From contig NZ_JYLB01000006.1 in NCBI RefSeq assembly GCF_001042905.1, positions 372,001 to 436,000 of the forward strand: 64,000 nucleotides of DNA. The letters are read 5' to 3'. Of the stretch, positions 45,979 through 54,631 are shown in pieces. Numbering within the stretch: the first letter of the stretch is position 1; the number at the start of each line of letters is the position of its first letter. Under the pieces are notes generated by a model. The model worked only from the letters and a program-made list of their open reading frames with translations. It did not search any database and had not been told where the DNA came from. This stretch comes from Pseudomonas lini. Its GTDB lineage: Bacteria > Pseudomonadota > Gammaproteobacteria > Pseudomonadales > Pseudomonadaceae. Made by a program: the position numbers and the translations under genes.

Positions 45979-47082
45979 ATGACGACGTTCAACTCCGGGG
46001 CTCAACCCCAGAACCGTGCGCCTCAATCCATCGGCTTTTTGCTGCTGGACAATTTCACGCTTATTTCTCTGGCCTCCGCAGTAGAACCCCTGCGCATGGC
46101 CAACCAATTGTCCGGCCGCGAGCTGTATCGCTGGACCACACTCACCGTCGATGGCGGTCAAGTCTGGGCCAGTGACGGACTGCAAATCACCCCCGACGCC
46201 TCCATGCACAAAGCGCCCCCCCTGGACACTGTCATTGTCTGCGGCGGCATCGGTATTCAGCGTACTGTTACCCGTGAACACGTGTCGTGGCTGCAAAGCC
46301 AGGCGCGTCAGCACCGTCGTCTTGGCGCGGTCTGCACGGGCAGCTGGGCCCTGGCGTGCGCCGGTCTGCTGGATGGTTTCGATTGCAGCGTGCACTGGGA
46401 ATGCCTGGCCTCGATGCAGGAAGCTTTCCCGCGGGTGGCCATGAGCACCCGGCTGTTCACCCTCGACCGTAACCGTTTCACCAGCTCCGGCGGCACCGCG
46501 CCGCTGGACATGATGCTGCACCTGATCAGCCGCGATCACGGTCGTGAACTGTCGGCCGCGATCTCGGAAATGTTCGTCTACGAGCGCATCCGCAACGAGC
46601 AGGATCACCAGCGCGTGCCGCTCAAGCACATGCTCGGCACCAACCAGCCGAAGTTGCAGGAAATCGTGGCGCTGATGGAAGCCAACCTCGAAGAGCCGAT
46701 CGACCTCGACGAACTGGCGGTGTACGTCGCCGTGTCGCGTCGTCAGCTGGAGCGGCTGTTCCAGAAATACCTGCACTGCTCGCCGTCGCGTTACTACTTG
46801 AAACTGCGTCTGATCCGCGCTCGGCAGTTGCTCAAGCAAACGCCGATGTCGATCATCGAAGTGGCGTCGGTATGTGGTTTCGTGTCTACGCCGCACTTCT
46901 CCAAGTGCTACCGCGAATACTTCGGTATTCCTCCGCGTGACGAGCGCGTGGGTTCCAACACCACACAACAAGTGGCGATGATGCCGCTGCCGCAGGCACT
47001 GGTGCTGTCACCGTTGTCCGGGCCGCTGTCGGCGTTGAGCCAGGCGCGCAATGAATCGACGTTTGCTAGCGTCAGGCTCTAA
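45979..47082 (+). CDS. gbdR: AraC-family activator of glycine betaine and carnitine catabolism
   Basis: This 367-residue regulator has an N-terminal DJ-1/PfpI (GATase1-like) domain (about 15-200, with GAVCTGSWALACAGLL) and a C-terminal AraC double HTH (LDELAVYVAVSRRQLERLFQ and IIEVASVCGFVSTPHFSKCY). In P. aeruginosa GbdR senses glycine betaine and dimethylglycine and activates gbc, dgc, cbcXWV, plcH and related genes. GTGTGAGGAG precedes the ATG. The context, between the serine dehydratase and carnitine genes, is the same as in P. aeruginosa. Confidence 0.96.
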   Translation: MTTFNSGAQPQNRAPQSIGFLLLDNFTLISLASAVEPLRMANQLSGRELYRWTTLTVDGGQVWASDGLQITPDASMHKAPPLDTVIVCGGIGIQRTVTREHVSWLQSQARQHRRLGAVCTGSWALACAGLLDGFDCSVHWECLASMQEAFPRVAMSTRLFTLDRNRFTSSGGTAPLDMMLHLISRDHGRELSAAISEMFVYERIRNEQDHQRVPLKHMLGTNQPKLQEIVALMEANLEEPIDLDELAVYVAVSRRQLERLFQKYLHCSPSRYYLKLRLIRARQLLKQTPMSIIEVASVCGFVSTPHFSKCYREYFGIPPRDERVGSNTTQQVAMMPLPQALVLSPLSGPLSALSQARNESTFASVRL

Positions 47083-47096
47083 ACCGAGGCGCCTTC

Positions 47097-47189
47097 ATCG
47101 CGGGCAAGCCCGCTCCCACAGGTTCTGTGTCGATGCATCAATTGTGTAAACGACGCATAACCACTGTGGGAGCGGGCTTGCCCGCGATT
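47097..47189. repeat. REP-type inverted doublet, family B
   Basis: ATCGCGGGCAAGCCCGCTCC with CACAG is mirrored by CTGTGGGAGCGGGCTTGCCC. It lies between the convergent gbdR and the 87-residue gene. Confidence 0.9.
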
Positions 47190-47196
47190 GGATTCA

Positions 47197-47460
47197 TCAG
47201 GCGCTACGGCTTTGTTGATACTCCGCCAACGCGGGCAGCAATTGCTTGTCGATCGCCTGGCGCACGGCCGGCAGGATGGTCGCGCTGCTGGTGTACATCT
47301 GCTTGACCATGGTCCGCAGCGTCATCGCTCGCTCATCGTTCAAGCCCCGCACCGCACACTCGCAAGCCTGCTCGGCTGTAGAGCCACTCGGTACTTGAAA
47401 ACCCAACGATTTCAGCTGGCCCAACAGGTCTTCCTGGTCTATCAAATCGGCGTGCATCAT
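47197..47460 (-). CDS. Conserved-looking 87-residue protein of unknown function
   Basis: ATG 47460 is preceded by AAGGA at seven bases, which argues for a real gene. The small soluble protein begins MMHADLIDQEDLLGQLKSLG and is helical, acidic at the start and ends in QQSRSA. It contains two Cys residues in EQACECAV. I do not recognise a domain. It is convergent with gbdR and lies beside the carnitine genes, from which it is separated by a candidate small RNA. Confidence 0.7.
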   Translation of the reverse strand: MMHADLIDQEDLLGQLKSLGFQVPSGSTAEQACECAVRGLNDERAMTLRTMVKQMYTSSATILPAVRQAIDKQLLPALAEYQQSRSA

Positions 47461-47567
47461 GACGCAATCCTTCTTCAGGGAACGGTGTCGTGGTTCGATT
47501 CTGGTGGGGGGATGGAGTGGCGGCAAGGGCGATTTGTCGCAATGTCAGCATTGGCTATGAACATGTC

Positions 47568-47710
47568 GTTTTCGGCTAACTTGCCAGAGAGAAGAGGGGG
47601 CACACTGGACTCAGCTGGATTCACGAAGGTTTGGTCACCCTCGCGCAACAGCTCCTCAACAGTACCCACCTCTGCCCCGATCCTGTCACGGCTTGATCGG
47701 GGTTTTTTTT
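47568..47710 (+). ncRNA. Candidate terminator-ended small RNA
   Basis: A plausible promoter (TTGTCG 47534-47539, 16 bp, TATGAA 47556-47561) precedes about 143 bases. These end in a strong intrinsic terminator: CCCCGATC (47675-47682) with GATCGGGG (47695-47702), then eight Ts. No plus-strand gene lies upstream that would need this terminator, since gbdR ends 600 bp earlier behind a REP doublet and the intervening gene is on the minus strand. The frames through it (47542-47718) are short and read through the terminator. I cannot assign a known Pseudomonas sRNA. Confidence 0.5.
47675..47710 (+). terminator. Rho-independent terminator of the candidate small RNA
   Basis: An eight-bp GC-rich perfect stem with a 12-base loop, followed by TTTTTTTT. 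The opposite strand has no T-run on the other side, so it works in the plus direction. Confidence 0.88.
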
Positions 47711-47750
47711 GGCTGTGAATTAGAGATCAATGGGGTGTCTGGGCCGACGC

Positions 47751-47842
47751 CATCGCGGGCAAGCCGCGCTCCCACAGGGTCGGGGTTACTGCAGATTTGG
47801 CGAACGACGCCAAATCTGTGGGAGCGTGGCTTGCCCGCGATG
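47751..47842. repeat. REP-type inverted doublet, family B (GCGTGGCTTGCCCGCGATG variant)
   Basis: CATCGCGGGCAAGCCGCGCT with CCCACAG is mirrored imperfectly at 47816-47842; inside is a smaller palindrome TTTGGCGAACGACGCCAAA. Confidence 0.87.
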
Positions 47843-47856
47843 AACGATGACGCGGT

Positions 47857-49020
47857 TTATCTTTGCAATACCAAAATGCGCGACAACAACTCATCCCGGT
47901 CGACATAACACCCCTGGAAATGCCGGGCACCGGTGGCGGGGTCGAAAGCGTTGCGGGCGTGGAGGGTGCGGCGGTTGTCGAAGCACCACAGCTCGCCCGG
48001 ATTGAGCCTTTGCATCAGCCTGAACCGTGCCTCGCGGGTCATCGCAATGAAGCGTCGGTAAGCGCGATACAACTTGGGCATCTGTTCGACTGAAGCATCG
48101 AACGGCCCGCGCAGAAAGTTCGCCATGCGGATTTCCGACACCTGCCCGAAAGCATCCAGGGCGATGATCGGCGCCAGACAGCGGTAATCGCTATGGCGGT
48201 CCTTGTTGCGAAACTCCACGGGTATTTCACACAAGGCCTGAAACGCCTCGGGATCTTCATGGCGCAAGGCTTCAGCGATGGCAAAACCGTCGACGAAAAT
48301 GCTTTCGCCACCATCGGCGTCATTGACCAGGCAATGCAGAAATTGCAGCCCCGGTTGCAACTCCCGGGTCGGCAGGTCGCTGTGCAGCGGCAGGTTGAAG
48401 GCGGTGTAGGCATTGCTGTCGGCGTCAGCCTTGGATTGCACGTTGAACAGCACGCCGAAATTGCTCTCGCGAATGAACGAAATCCGCTGGGCGATCAGCT
48501 TCAGCGAGCCCGGCTCCGTCGGTACACCGCGAACCTGGGTCAGGCCGATATCGCGCACCGCCAGCAACCATTGCAGCAAGGCATGGTTGTCGTCCATCAA
48601 CGCCTGATAGTCGAACACCGGTAGCTCCAGATGGCTGTCCCACAGCTTGCTTTTCGGTTTGGCGTCCCGGCGTTCGGCGCGGGATTCGTCGTCATAGGCG
48701 TGGGCTCGCAGCCAGCCCGGATCGAAGCGGCTGAGATGGCCGTCCTGCCAATCGACACACAGGCAACCTTCGGCATCGATTTGAGCTCTGTCGGGGATCA
48801 GGTTTTCTGCGACGTCGACGATTTCCAGCACTTGCTCGCGGGTCACCGTGTAGACGCACTGCGGGCACGGGCAGTTGTCCCGTAGCCATTGATGATGAAA
48901 AGGGCTGACCCGCCCATCCGCCCATTGCACTTGAATTCGGTCCGCCAGGGTGTGCACGGCGGTCAACGCGCTGATCAACGGGTAGGTGCGGAAATCGGCA
49001 AAAGCGGCGGCGGTGTTCAT
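47857..49020 (-). CDS. Gamma-butyrobetaine dioxygenase
   Basis: The 387-residue Fe(II)/2-oxoglutarate oxygenase hydroxylates gamma-butyrobetaine to L-carnitine. The N-terminal domain holds a zinc-type motif CPCPQC (50-55). The TauD-like catalytic domain shows the iron ligands in LHSDLPTRE (HxD) and the late RRTLHARNAF (His). The product feeds CdhA, encoded two genes upstream. It lies 13 bp after cdhB, so it is probably the last gene of the caiX-cdhC-cdhA-cdhB operon. Confidence 0.92.
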   Translation of the reverse strand: MNTAAAFADFRTYPLISALTAVHTLADRIQVQWADGRVSPFHHQWLRDNCPCPQCVYTVTREQVLEIVDVAENLIPDRAQIDAEGCLCVDWQDGHLSRFDPGWLRAHAYDDESRAERRDAKPKSKLWDSHLELPVFDYQALMDDNHALLQWLLAVRDIGLTQVRGVPTEPGSLKLIAQRISFIRESNFGVLFNVQSKADADSNAYTAFNLPLHSDLPTRELQPGLQFLHCLVNDADGGESIFVDGFAIAEALRHEDPEAFQALCEIPVEFRNKDRHSDYRCLAPIIALDAFGQVSEIRMANFLRGPFDASVEQMPKLYRAYRRFIAMTREARFRLMQRLNPGELWCFDNRRTLHARNAFDPATGARHFQGCYVDRDELLSRILVLQR

Positions 49021-49033
49021 GACGAGTTCCTCG

Positions 49034-49510
49034 TTATTTTTCGGGCGGTAAAGCGATCACTCGGCCGATGAAGGCGGGTGCGGGCAGGTCGGCTTGATCG
49101 GCGACAATGGCTTGCAGTTTGCTCAAGGTTTCTTCGCTGAACGGTGCGGATCGCGGCCCCGCGAGGTCGACGTGCAGCAGCATTTGTTCATTGCCTGCCA
49201 GCTCCTTGTCACCACCCACCAGATGCAGGCTGTGGTAGAGGTGCAGGCGTTTACGGTCATGGCCGATGATCTGGGTGTGCACCTCGACGTCGGCACCGAG
49301 CTTCACTTCGTGCAGGTAGTTGAGGTGCAGTTCGAGGGTGAACAGCGAGTTGCCGCTGGCTTCGCGGTTGTTGCTGTCCATGCCCAGCCGATCCATCAGC
49401 GCGTCGGTGGCGTAGCTGAAAATCAGCAGGTAGAAGGCATCGCGCAGGTGGCCGTTGTAGTCGACCCAGTCGGGGATGATTTTGGTTTGGTAGGTGGTGA
49501 GGGTGGGCAT
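49034..49510 (-). CDS. cdhB: Betainyl-CoA thioesterase (hot-dog fold)
   Basis: This 158-residue protein is a 4HBT-type hot-dog thioesterase, with the early DWVDYNGHLRDAFYL segment (D-x-N-x-H). In P. aeruginosa CdhB hydrolyses betainyl-CoA, made by CdhC, to glycine betaine. ATG 49510 is preceded by GGAGAG; the longer frame to 49624 is read through the family D repeat and is spurious. It belongs to the carnitine operon but is separated from cdhA by that repeat. Confidence 0.9.
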   Translation of the reverse strand: MPTLTTYQTKIIPDWVDYNGHLRDAFYLLIFSYATDALMDRLGMDSNNREASGNSLFTLELHLNYLHEVKLGADVEVHTQIIGHDRKRLHLYHSLHLVGGDKELAGNEQMLLHVDLAGPRSAPFSEETLSKLQAIVADQADLPAPAFIGRVIALPPEK

Positions 49511-49536
49511 GATTCTCTCCAGGCATGATCGGGGAT

Positions 49537-49643
49537 GATCGTTCCCACGCTCCGCGTGGGAATGCAGCCCGGGACGCTCCGCGTCCCAAGAGCGGACGCA
49601 GAGCGTCCATTGAGGCATTCCCACGCAGAGCGTGGGAACGATC
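49537..49643. repeat. Inverted repeat, family D, inside the carnitine operon
   Basis: Nearly identical to 22376-22482: GATCGTTCCCACGCTCCGCG with GTGGGAATGCAG, mirrored at the right end. It occupies the cdhA-cdhB gap. Confidence 0.92.
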
Positions 49644-49654
49644 AGTGAGCCGGC

Positions 49655-50620
49655 TTATTCGCTAAACGCCATGCCATGTTTGGCCTTGGAGGTCTTCACC
49701 GCTTCCAGTACCGCCAGCAAGCAATCATCACGATAGCGCTCCAGCGCCGAGATGCTGTGCTTGCCCAATTGCTCGCTGGTGCCATCCACCACGTCATCGA
49801 TCAATTTGTCGGTCAGCTCCGGTGCCGGCAGATACGTCCAGGGCAACTGCAACGCCGGCCCGAACTGCGCCATGAAGTGCCGCATGCCCGCATCGCCGCC
49901 CGCCAGGGTATACGTCAGAAAAGTACCCATAAACGACCAGCGCAGGCCCGCGCCAAAACGAATCGCATCGTCGATTTCACCGGTGGTCGCCACACCGTCG
50001 TTGACCAGATGCAACGCCTCACGCCACAACGCTTCGAGCAAACGGTCGGCGATAAATCCAGGTACTTCCTTGCGCACATGCAGTGGGCGCATGCCTAAGG
50101 ATTCATAGACTTTCATCGCCGCTTGCACCGCTTCTGGCGCAGTATTTTTGCCCCCGACCACTTCCACCAATGGCAGCAGGTAAACCGGGTTGAACGGGTG
50201 CCCGACCACGCAGCGTTCCGGGTGGGTCGAACTCTCGTAGAACTCGCTCGGCAACAGCCCCGACGTACTGGAACCGATCAAGGCATTGGGCTTGGCCGCC
50301 GCGCTGATTTTGCTGTGCAGTTCCAGTTTCAGGTCCAGTCGTTCGGGAGCACTTTCCTGGATGAAATCCGCATCGCGAACGCATTCTTCGATGGTGGCGA
50401 CAAAGCGCAGACGATCCTGCGACGCGCCGGGTGCCAGGCCTTGTTTCTCCAGTGCGCCCCAGGCATTGGCGACGCGTTTGCGCAACGCCACTTCGGCACC
50501 GGGCGCCGGGTCCCAGGCCACCACATCAAGGCCGTGGGCGAGGGCGCGGGAAACCCAGCCGCTGCCGATAACACCGCTGCCCAGCGCGGCGAAGGTTTTG
50601 ATATCAGTGATAAAGCTCAT
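49655..50620 (-). CDS. cdhA: L-carnitine dehydrogenase
   Basis: The 321-residue NAD+-dependent enzyme of the 3-hydroxyacyl-CoA dehydrogenase family oxidises L-carnitine to 3-dehydrocarnitine. It has the Rossmann motif AALGSGVIGSGW, the catalytic VVGHPFNPVYLLPLVE and KEVPGFIADRL. ATG 50620 is preceded by AGGA at eight bases; the longer frame runs into a REP element. It is the third gene of the operon, after caiX and cdhC. Confidence 0.95.
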   Translation of the reverse strand: MSFITDIKTFAALGSGVIGSGWVSRALAHGLDVVAWDPAPGAEVALRKRVANAWGALEKQGLAPGASQDRLRFVATIEECVRDADFIQESAPERLDLKLELHSKISAAAKPNALIGSSTSGLLPSEFYESSTHPERCVVGHPFNPVYLLPLVEVVGGKNTAPEAVQAAMKVYESLGMRPLHVRKEVPGFIADRLLEALWREALHLVNDGVATTGEIDDAIRFGAGLRWSFMGTFLTYTLAGGDAGMRHFMAQFGPALQLPWTYLPAPELTDKLIDDVVDGTSEQLGKHSISALERYRDDCLLAVLEAVKTSKAKHGMAFSE

Positions 50621-50650
50621 GAATGCTGTCCTGAAAATTGGTCGAGAAAC

Positions 50651-50744
50651 CTGTGGGAGCTGGCTTGCCTGCGATGGCGGCGTTCCTGTCACAAGAGATG
50701 TGGCGGATGTACCGGCCTCTTCGCGGGCAAGCCCGCTCCCACAG
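50651..50744. repeat. REP-type inverted doublet, family B, inside the carnitine operon
   Basis: CTGTGGGAGCTGGCTTGCCT pairs with TTCGCGGGCAAGCCCGCTCC and CACAG at the right end. It fills the cdhC-cdhA gap. Confidence 0.87.
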
Positions 50745-50762
50745 GGTTAGGTGCAGGTTCGT

Positions 50763-51650
50763 TTAACCGCGCTTGGTCAGGCCCATTTTTGCCCGGCCTT
50801 CAGCTGGGGTCAGAACACGGGCGCCGAGGCGGCTGAGGATTTCCGAGGCGCGTTCGACCAGTTGGCCGTTAGTCGCCAGAACACCCTTGTCCAGCCACAG
50901 ATTGTCTTCCAGGCCGACCCGCACGTTGCCGCCGAGCAGCACCGCTTGCGCCGCCATTGGCATCTGCATGCGACCGATGCCAAACCCGGCCCAGACCGCG
51001 TCGGCCGGCAGGTTGTCGACCATGGCTTTCATGGTGGTGGTGTCGGCCGGCGCGCCCCACGGGATGCCCAGGCACAGCTGGAACAACGGGTTATCGAGCA
51101 GGCCTTCCTTGATCATCTGCTTGGCGAACCACAGGTGACCGGTATCGAAGATTTCCAGCTCAGGCTTAACGCCCAGCTCTTGAATGCGTTTGGCGCCAGC
51201 GCGTAGCTGGGCCGGGGTGGACACGTAAATGGTGTCGCCGTCGCCGAAGTTCAGGGTGCCGCAATCCAGCGTGCAGATTTCCGGTAGCAGTTCTTCGACG
51301 TGGGCCAGACGGGTCAGCGGGCCGACCAGGTCGGTGTTCGGGCCGAACTCCATCGGGTTCTCGCCCGCGCCGATTTCCAGGTCGCCGCCCATGCCGGCAG
51401 TGAGGTTGACGATGATGTCGACGTCGGCCTCGCGGATACGCTCCATCACTTCGCGGTAAAGCGCCACGTCACGGCTGAACTTGCCGGTTTGCGGGTCGCG
51501 AACGTGGCAGTGGACCACGGTGGCGCCAGCCTTGGCGGCTTCCACGGCGGCCGCGGCGATTTGTTTTGGGGTGACCGGCACGTGTGGGCTTCTGGCGGTC
51601 GTGTCGCCAGCACCGGTGAGTGCGCAGGTGATGATGACGTCGTGGTTCAT
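50763..51650 (-). CDS. cdhC: 3-Dehydrocarnitine cleavage enzyme (BKACE family)
   Basis: This 295-residue zinc enzyme of the DUF849/beta-keto acid cleavage (BKACE) family begins MNHDVIITCALTGAGDTT, with the metal motif VVHCHVRDPQTG. In P. aeruginosa CdhC joins 3-dehydrocarnitine and acetyl-CoA to give betainyl-CoA and acetoacetate. AAAGGA precedes the ATG. It lies between caiX and cdhA. Confidence 0.95.
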   Translation of the reverse strand: MNHDVIITCALTGAGDTTARSPHVPVTPKQIAAAAVEAAKAGATVVHCHVRDPQTGKFSRDVALYREVMERIREADVDIIVNLTAGMGGDLEIGAGENPMEFGPNTDLVGPLTRLAHVEELLPEICTLDCGTLNFGDGDTIYVSTPAQLRAGAKRIQELGVKPELEIFDTGHLWFAKQMIKEGLLDNPLFQLCLGIPWGAPADTTTMKAMVDNLPADAVWAGFGIGRMQMPMAAQAVLLGGNVRVGLEDNLWLDKGVLATNGQLVERASEILSRLGARVLTPAEGRAKMGLTKRG

Positions 51651-51751
51651 GAGGCGGTTCCTTTCAGGCGTGTGCTTTTTAGGTAAATGGCTAGGCGTGG
51701 TGGTCCCGTTCGCAGCCCGGTCGGGCTGCGAATCGGTGGTTCATTTCAGGT

Positions 51752-52696
51752 TTATTTACTGGTCAGGTTCAGGTTTTCAGCAGCCGGTTTGCCGTCGAAG
51801 GTGGTCACGCCTTCGAGCCAGCGTTGCTTGTCTTGCGGGTGATCCTTGAGCCATTGCTTCGCCGATTCGAAGGCGTCTTTGTGATCCAGCAATGGCTGCA
51901 TCATCCGGCTCTCGTCTTCGGCGGTGTAGGTCAGGTTGCTCAGCAAACGACCAATGTTCGGGCATTGCTCGGCGTATTTCGGCGCGGTGACCGTCCAGAC
52001 GGTGGCCATGCCTTCGTTCGGGCCGAGGGCGTCTTCACTGCCGGTGAGGTAAGTCATCTGCACGTTGACGTTCATCGGGTGCGGCGCCCAGCCGAAGAAC
52101 ACCACAGCTTCCTTGCGCCGCACGGCGCGATCCACCGCCGCAAGCATGCCGGCTTCGCTGGACTCGACCAGCTGGAACTTGCCCAAGCCAAACTGGTTCT
52201 TGGCGATCATCGCCTTGATCTGGGTGTTGGCGCCCGAGCCAGGCTCGATGCCGTAAATTTTGCCGCCCAGTTCTTTTTCGAATTTGGCGATGTCGGCAAA
52301 GGTTTTCAGGCCTTTGTCGGCGAGGTAAGTCGGCACGGCGAGGGTGGCGCGAGCATCCTTGAGACTCGGTGCTTCAAGCACTTTGACCTGCTTGGCATCG
52401 ACAAACGGTGTGATGGTCTGCGTCATCAGCGGGTTCCAGTAACCGAGGAACAAGTCCAGGCGCTGGTCGCGAATCCCGGCGAAGATGATTTGCTGGGAGG
52501 CGCTGGTCTGTTTGGTGTTGTAGCCGAGGCCGTCGAGCAATACTTGGGTCATGGCGCTGGTGGCGATCACATCGGTCCAGTTCACTACGCCCATGCGCAC
52601 GTTCTGGCACGACGCGGGTTCGGCCGCCATGACGCTGGCGCTCAAAAAAGCGGTACCGCTGAGTGCAAGAACACAGCTGCTGATCAGTCGTTTCAT
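51752..52696 (-). CDS. caiX: Carnitine-binding periplasmic protein
   Basis: This 314-residue protein has a Sec signal (LALSGTAFLSASVMAAEP) and the OpuAC fold. VNWTDVIATSAMTQVLLDGL and FFGWAPHPMN match the corresponding segments of CbcX, with Trp residues of the substrate cage. In P. aeruginosa CaiX binds carnitine and delivers it to the CbcWV membrane complex; the absence of a permease or ATPase gene here supports the same sharing. GAGGAA precedes the ATG. It is the first gene of the carnitine operon and is divergent from cdhR. Confidence 0.94.
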   Translation of the reverse strand: MKRLISSCVLALSGTAFLSASVMAAEPASCQNVRMGVVNWTDVIATSAMTQVLLDGLGYNTKQTSASQQIIFAGIRDQRLDLFLGYWNPLMTQTITPFVDAKQVKVLEAPSLKDARATLAVPTYLADKGLKTFADIAKFEKELGGKIYGIEPGSGANTQIKAMIAKNQFGLGKFQLVESSEAGMLAAVDRAVRRKEAVVFFGWAPHPMNVNVQMTYLTGSEDALGPNEGMATVWTVTAPKYAEQCPNIGRLLSNLTYTAEDESRMMQPLLDHKDAFESAKQWLKDHPQDKQRWLEGVTTFDGKPAAENLNLTSK

Positions 52697-52904
52697 GTCG
52701 GGTTCCTCGGCAGGTCGTTATTGTGGGTCCGGGCGTCTTCGTGCGCCGGTGATGCCAAGTTACGCAGCTGAGCCCCTGTAAAAACGCACTGCGGCGACCA
52801 GCTCTTGCACTGCAGCGACCTGCGCGCTTGAATGCCGGTTGCAAGTGGCGTATCAACGTCCACACGCTACCCGCCCTCTCGCTACCTGCCATCGAGTGCG
52901 CTCC

Positions 52905-53849
52905 ATGTCCCAGGATTTCTACTTCTTGTTGATGCCGGGTTTCTCGGCGATCGGTTTCATCTCGGCAATCGAGCCGCTGCGGGTCGCCAATCGCTTTCGC
53001 GGCGAGCTGTACCGCTGGCATGTGTTGAGCGCTGATGGCGGGGCGGTGCTGGCCAGTAACGGCATGTCGGTCAACGCCGATGCGGCGCTGGAACCCCTGA
53101 AGAAAGGCGCGACGTTGCTGGTGGTCGCCGGTTTCGAACCGCTGAAATTCGCCACTCCGGCACTGGAACACTGGTTGCGTCGTTTGGATAACGAAGGTGT
53201 GATCCTCGGCGCCATCGACACCGGCAGTTTTATCCTCGCGGAAGCCGGCCTGCTCGACGGCCATCGCCTGACCCTGCACTGGGAAGCCATCGATGCCTTC
53301 AAGGAGTCTTATCCACAGCTCAGCGTCACTCAGGAGCTGTTCGAGATTGACCGTCGGCGCATCACCTCCGCCGGCGGCACGGCTTCCATTGACCTGATGC
53401 TCGACCTCATCGGCCAGGCCCACGGCCCGGAACTGGCGATCCAGGTCAGCGAACAATTCGTACTCGGGCGCATCCGCCCGCGCAAAGACCACCAGCGCAT
53501 GGAAGTCGCCACGCGGTATGGCATCAGCAACAAGAAACTGGTGCAGGTGATCGGGGAGATGGAACAGCACAGCGAACCGCCGCTGAGTACGCTGGCGCTG
53601 GCGGAATCGATCAAAGTGACCCGGCGTCAGCTCGAACGCCTGTTTCGCCTGCATCTGAACGACACGCCGAGCAATTTCTATCTGCGGTTGAGGCTGGAGA
53701 AGGCGCGGCAGTTGCTGCGTCAGACGAACATGAGTGTGTTGGAAGTGAGCATCGCGTGCGGGTTTGAATCGCCGTCGTATTTCACCCGCAGTTATCGGGC
53801 ACGGTTTGAGCGGTGTCCACGGGAAGACCGACGTACGGCTAAAGCGTAA
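52905..53849 (+). CDS. cdhR: AraC-family activator of carnitine catabolism
   Basis: This 314-residue protein has a GATase1/DJ-1-like N-terminal domain (MSQDFYFLLMPGFSAIGFIS, then GAIDTGSFILAEAGLLDG) and a C-terminal AraC HTH (STLALAESIKVTRRQLERLF and VLEVSIACGFESPSYFTRSY). It is a paralogue of GbdR. In P. aeruginosa CdhR responds to carnitine and activates the divergent caiX operon. ATG 52905 gives the expected N-terminus; the 22-codon extension lacks a ribosome binding site. Confidence 0.93.
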   Translation: MSQDFYFLLMPGFSAIGFISAIEPLRVANRFRGELYRWHVLSADGGAVLASNGMSVNADAALEPLKKGATLLVVAGFEPLKFATPALEHWLRRLDNEGVILGAIDTGSFILAEAGLLDGHRLTLHWEAIDAFKESYPQLSVTQELFEIDRRRITSAGGTASIDLMLDLIGQAHGPELAIQVSEQFVLGRIRPRKDHQRMEVATRYGISNKKLVQVIGEMEQHSEPPLSTLALAESIKVTRRQLERLFRLHLNDTPSNFYLRLRLEKARQLLRQTNMSVLEVSIACGFESPSYFTRSYRARFERCPREDRRTAKA

Positions 53850-53870
53850 TTCTGACGACACCCGAGAAAC

Positions 53871-53962
53871 CTGTGGGAGCGGGCTTGCCCGCGATGAGGC
53901 CGGCACATTCAATGTTGATGTTGACTGACACGCCGCCATCGCGGGCAAGCCCGCTCCCACAA
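53871..53962. repeat. REP-type inverted doublet, family B
   Basis: CTGTGGGAGCGGGCTTGCCC is mirrored at 53938-53962, between the convergent cdhR and DUF3010 genes. Confidence 0.9.
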
Positions 53963-53987
53963 TGACCTGTGTTGATGAGAGAAAATG

Positions 53988-54404
53988 TTACTTCTTCATT
54001 AGCACCGAACACGCCGCTTTGTAAGCCTCATGCTGATACTTGTTCAGCGTCTCCGGCAGTGCAAAATCGAACTTCTTGTTCTGCGCATTGATGGTCTGCG
54101 GCGACAGCAGCGTTACCTCGCAATTTTCCAGTAGCTGGAAAATCCCCTCGATCTTGAACGTAGTCGGCCCACCGGCGAACTCGCCTTTCTTGCTGCGTTT
54201 CTTGATCGCGATCCGGTCGATGGAGTTCTCGCGAACAAACGACGCCACCTGAGCGGCGAAGACTTTGACGTTGGCGGCTTCGTCGTCCTCGTCGAGGGCG
54301 ATTTTCTTAGTGTTCAGTTCGACATGGCTCAGGGCCAGGCCGTCGAGCGAGGCCACGGCGATGATCGCTTCGCTGCCTTTGATTTCGATGCCGCAGATTT
54401 TCAT
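53988..54404 (-). CDS. DUF3010 family protein
   Basis: This 138-residue soluble protein matches the DUF3010 pattern: it opens MKICGIEIKGSEAIIAV, an RNase H-like beta strand start, and contains IDRIAIKKRSKKGEFAGGPT and LLSPQTINAQNK. Members occur in gammaproteobacteria and have no known function. The conserved Lys-rich loop and the strand pattern suggest a nucleic-acid-related fold, but that is inference. It stands alone, divergent from the tyrosinase gene. Confidence 0.8.
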   Translation of the reverse strand: MKICGIEIKGSEAIIAVASLDGLALSHVELNTKKIALDEDDEAANVKVFAAQVASFVRENSIDRIAIKKRSKKGEFAGGPTTFKIEGIFQLLENCEVTLLSPQTINAQNKKFDFALPETLNKYQHEAYKAACSVLMKK

Positions 54405-54631
54405 GGATTGATGACCCTATGAGCGAACCGGTTGGCCCCGGATGTTGACGTACTTGAGATGTGAAGTCATCCCGCAACGTGGCGGCTGCCGAGCTGCGAC
54501 CGTTAGTCGGCAGATGAGGTTAACCTATTATTTCTGACAGTAGACGCCGAACCATGTCATGACTAAGTTTACCGGACACCATGCCTGCTTCAGGGCGATC
54601 ACTCCGTTTAATTCCTCAAGGATCGAGTCAG

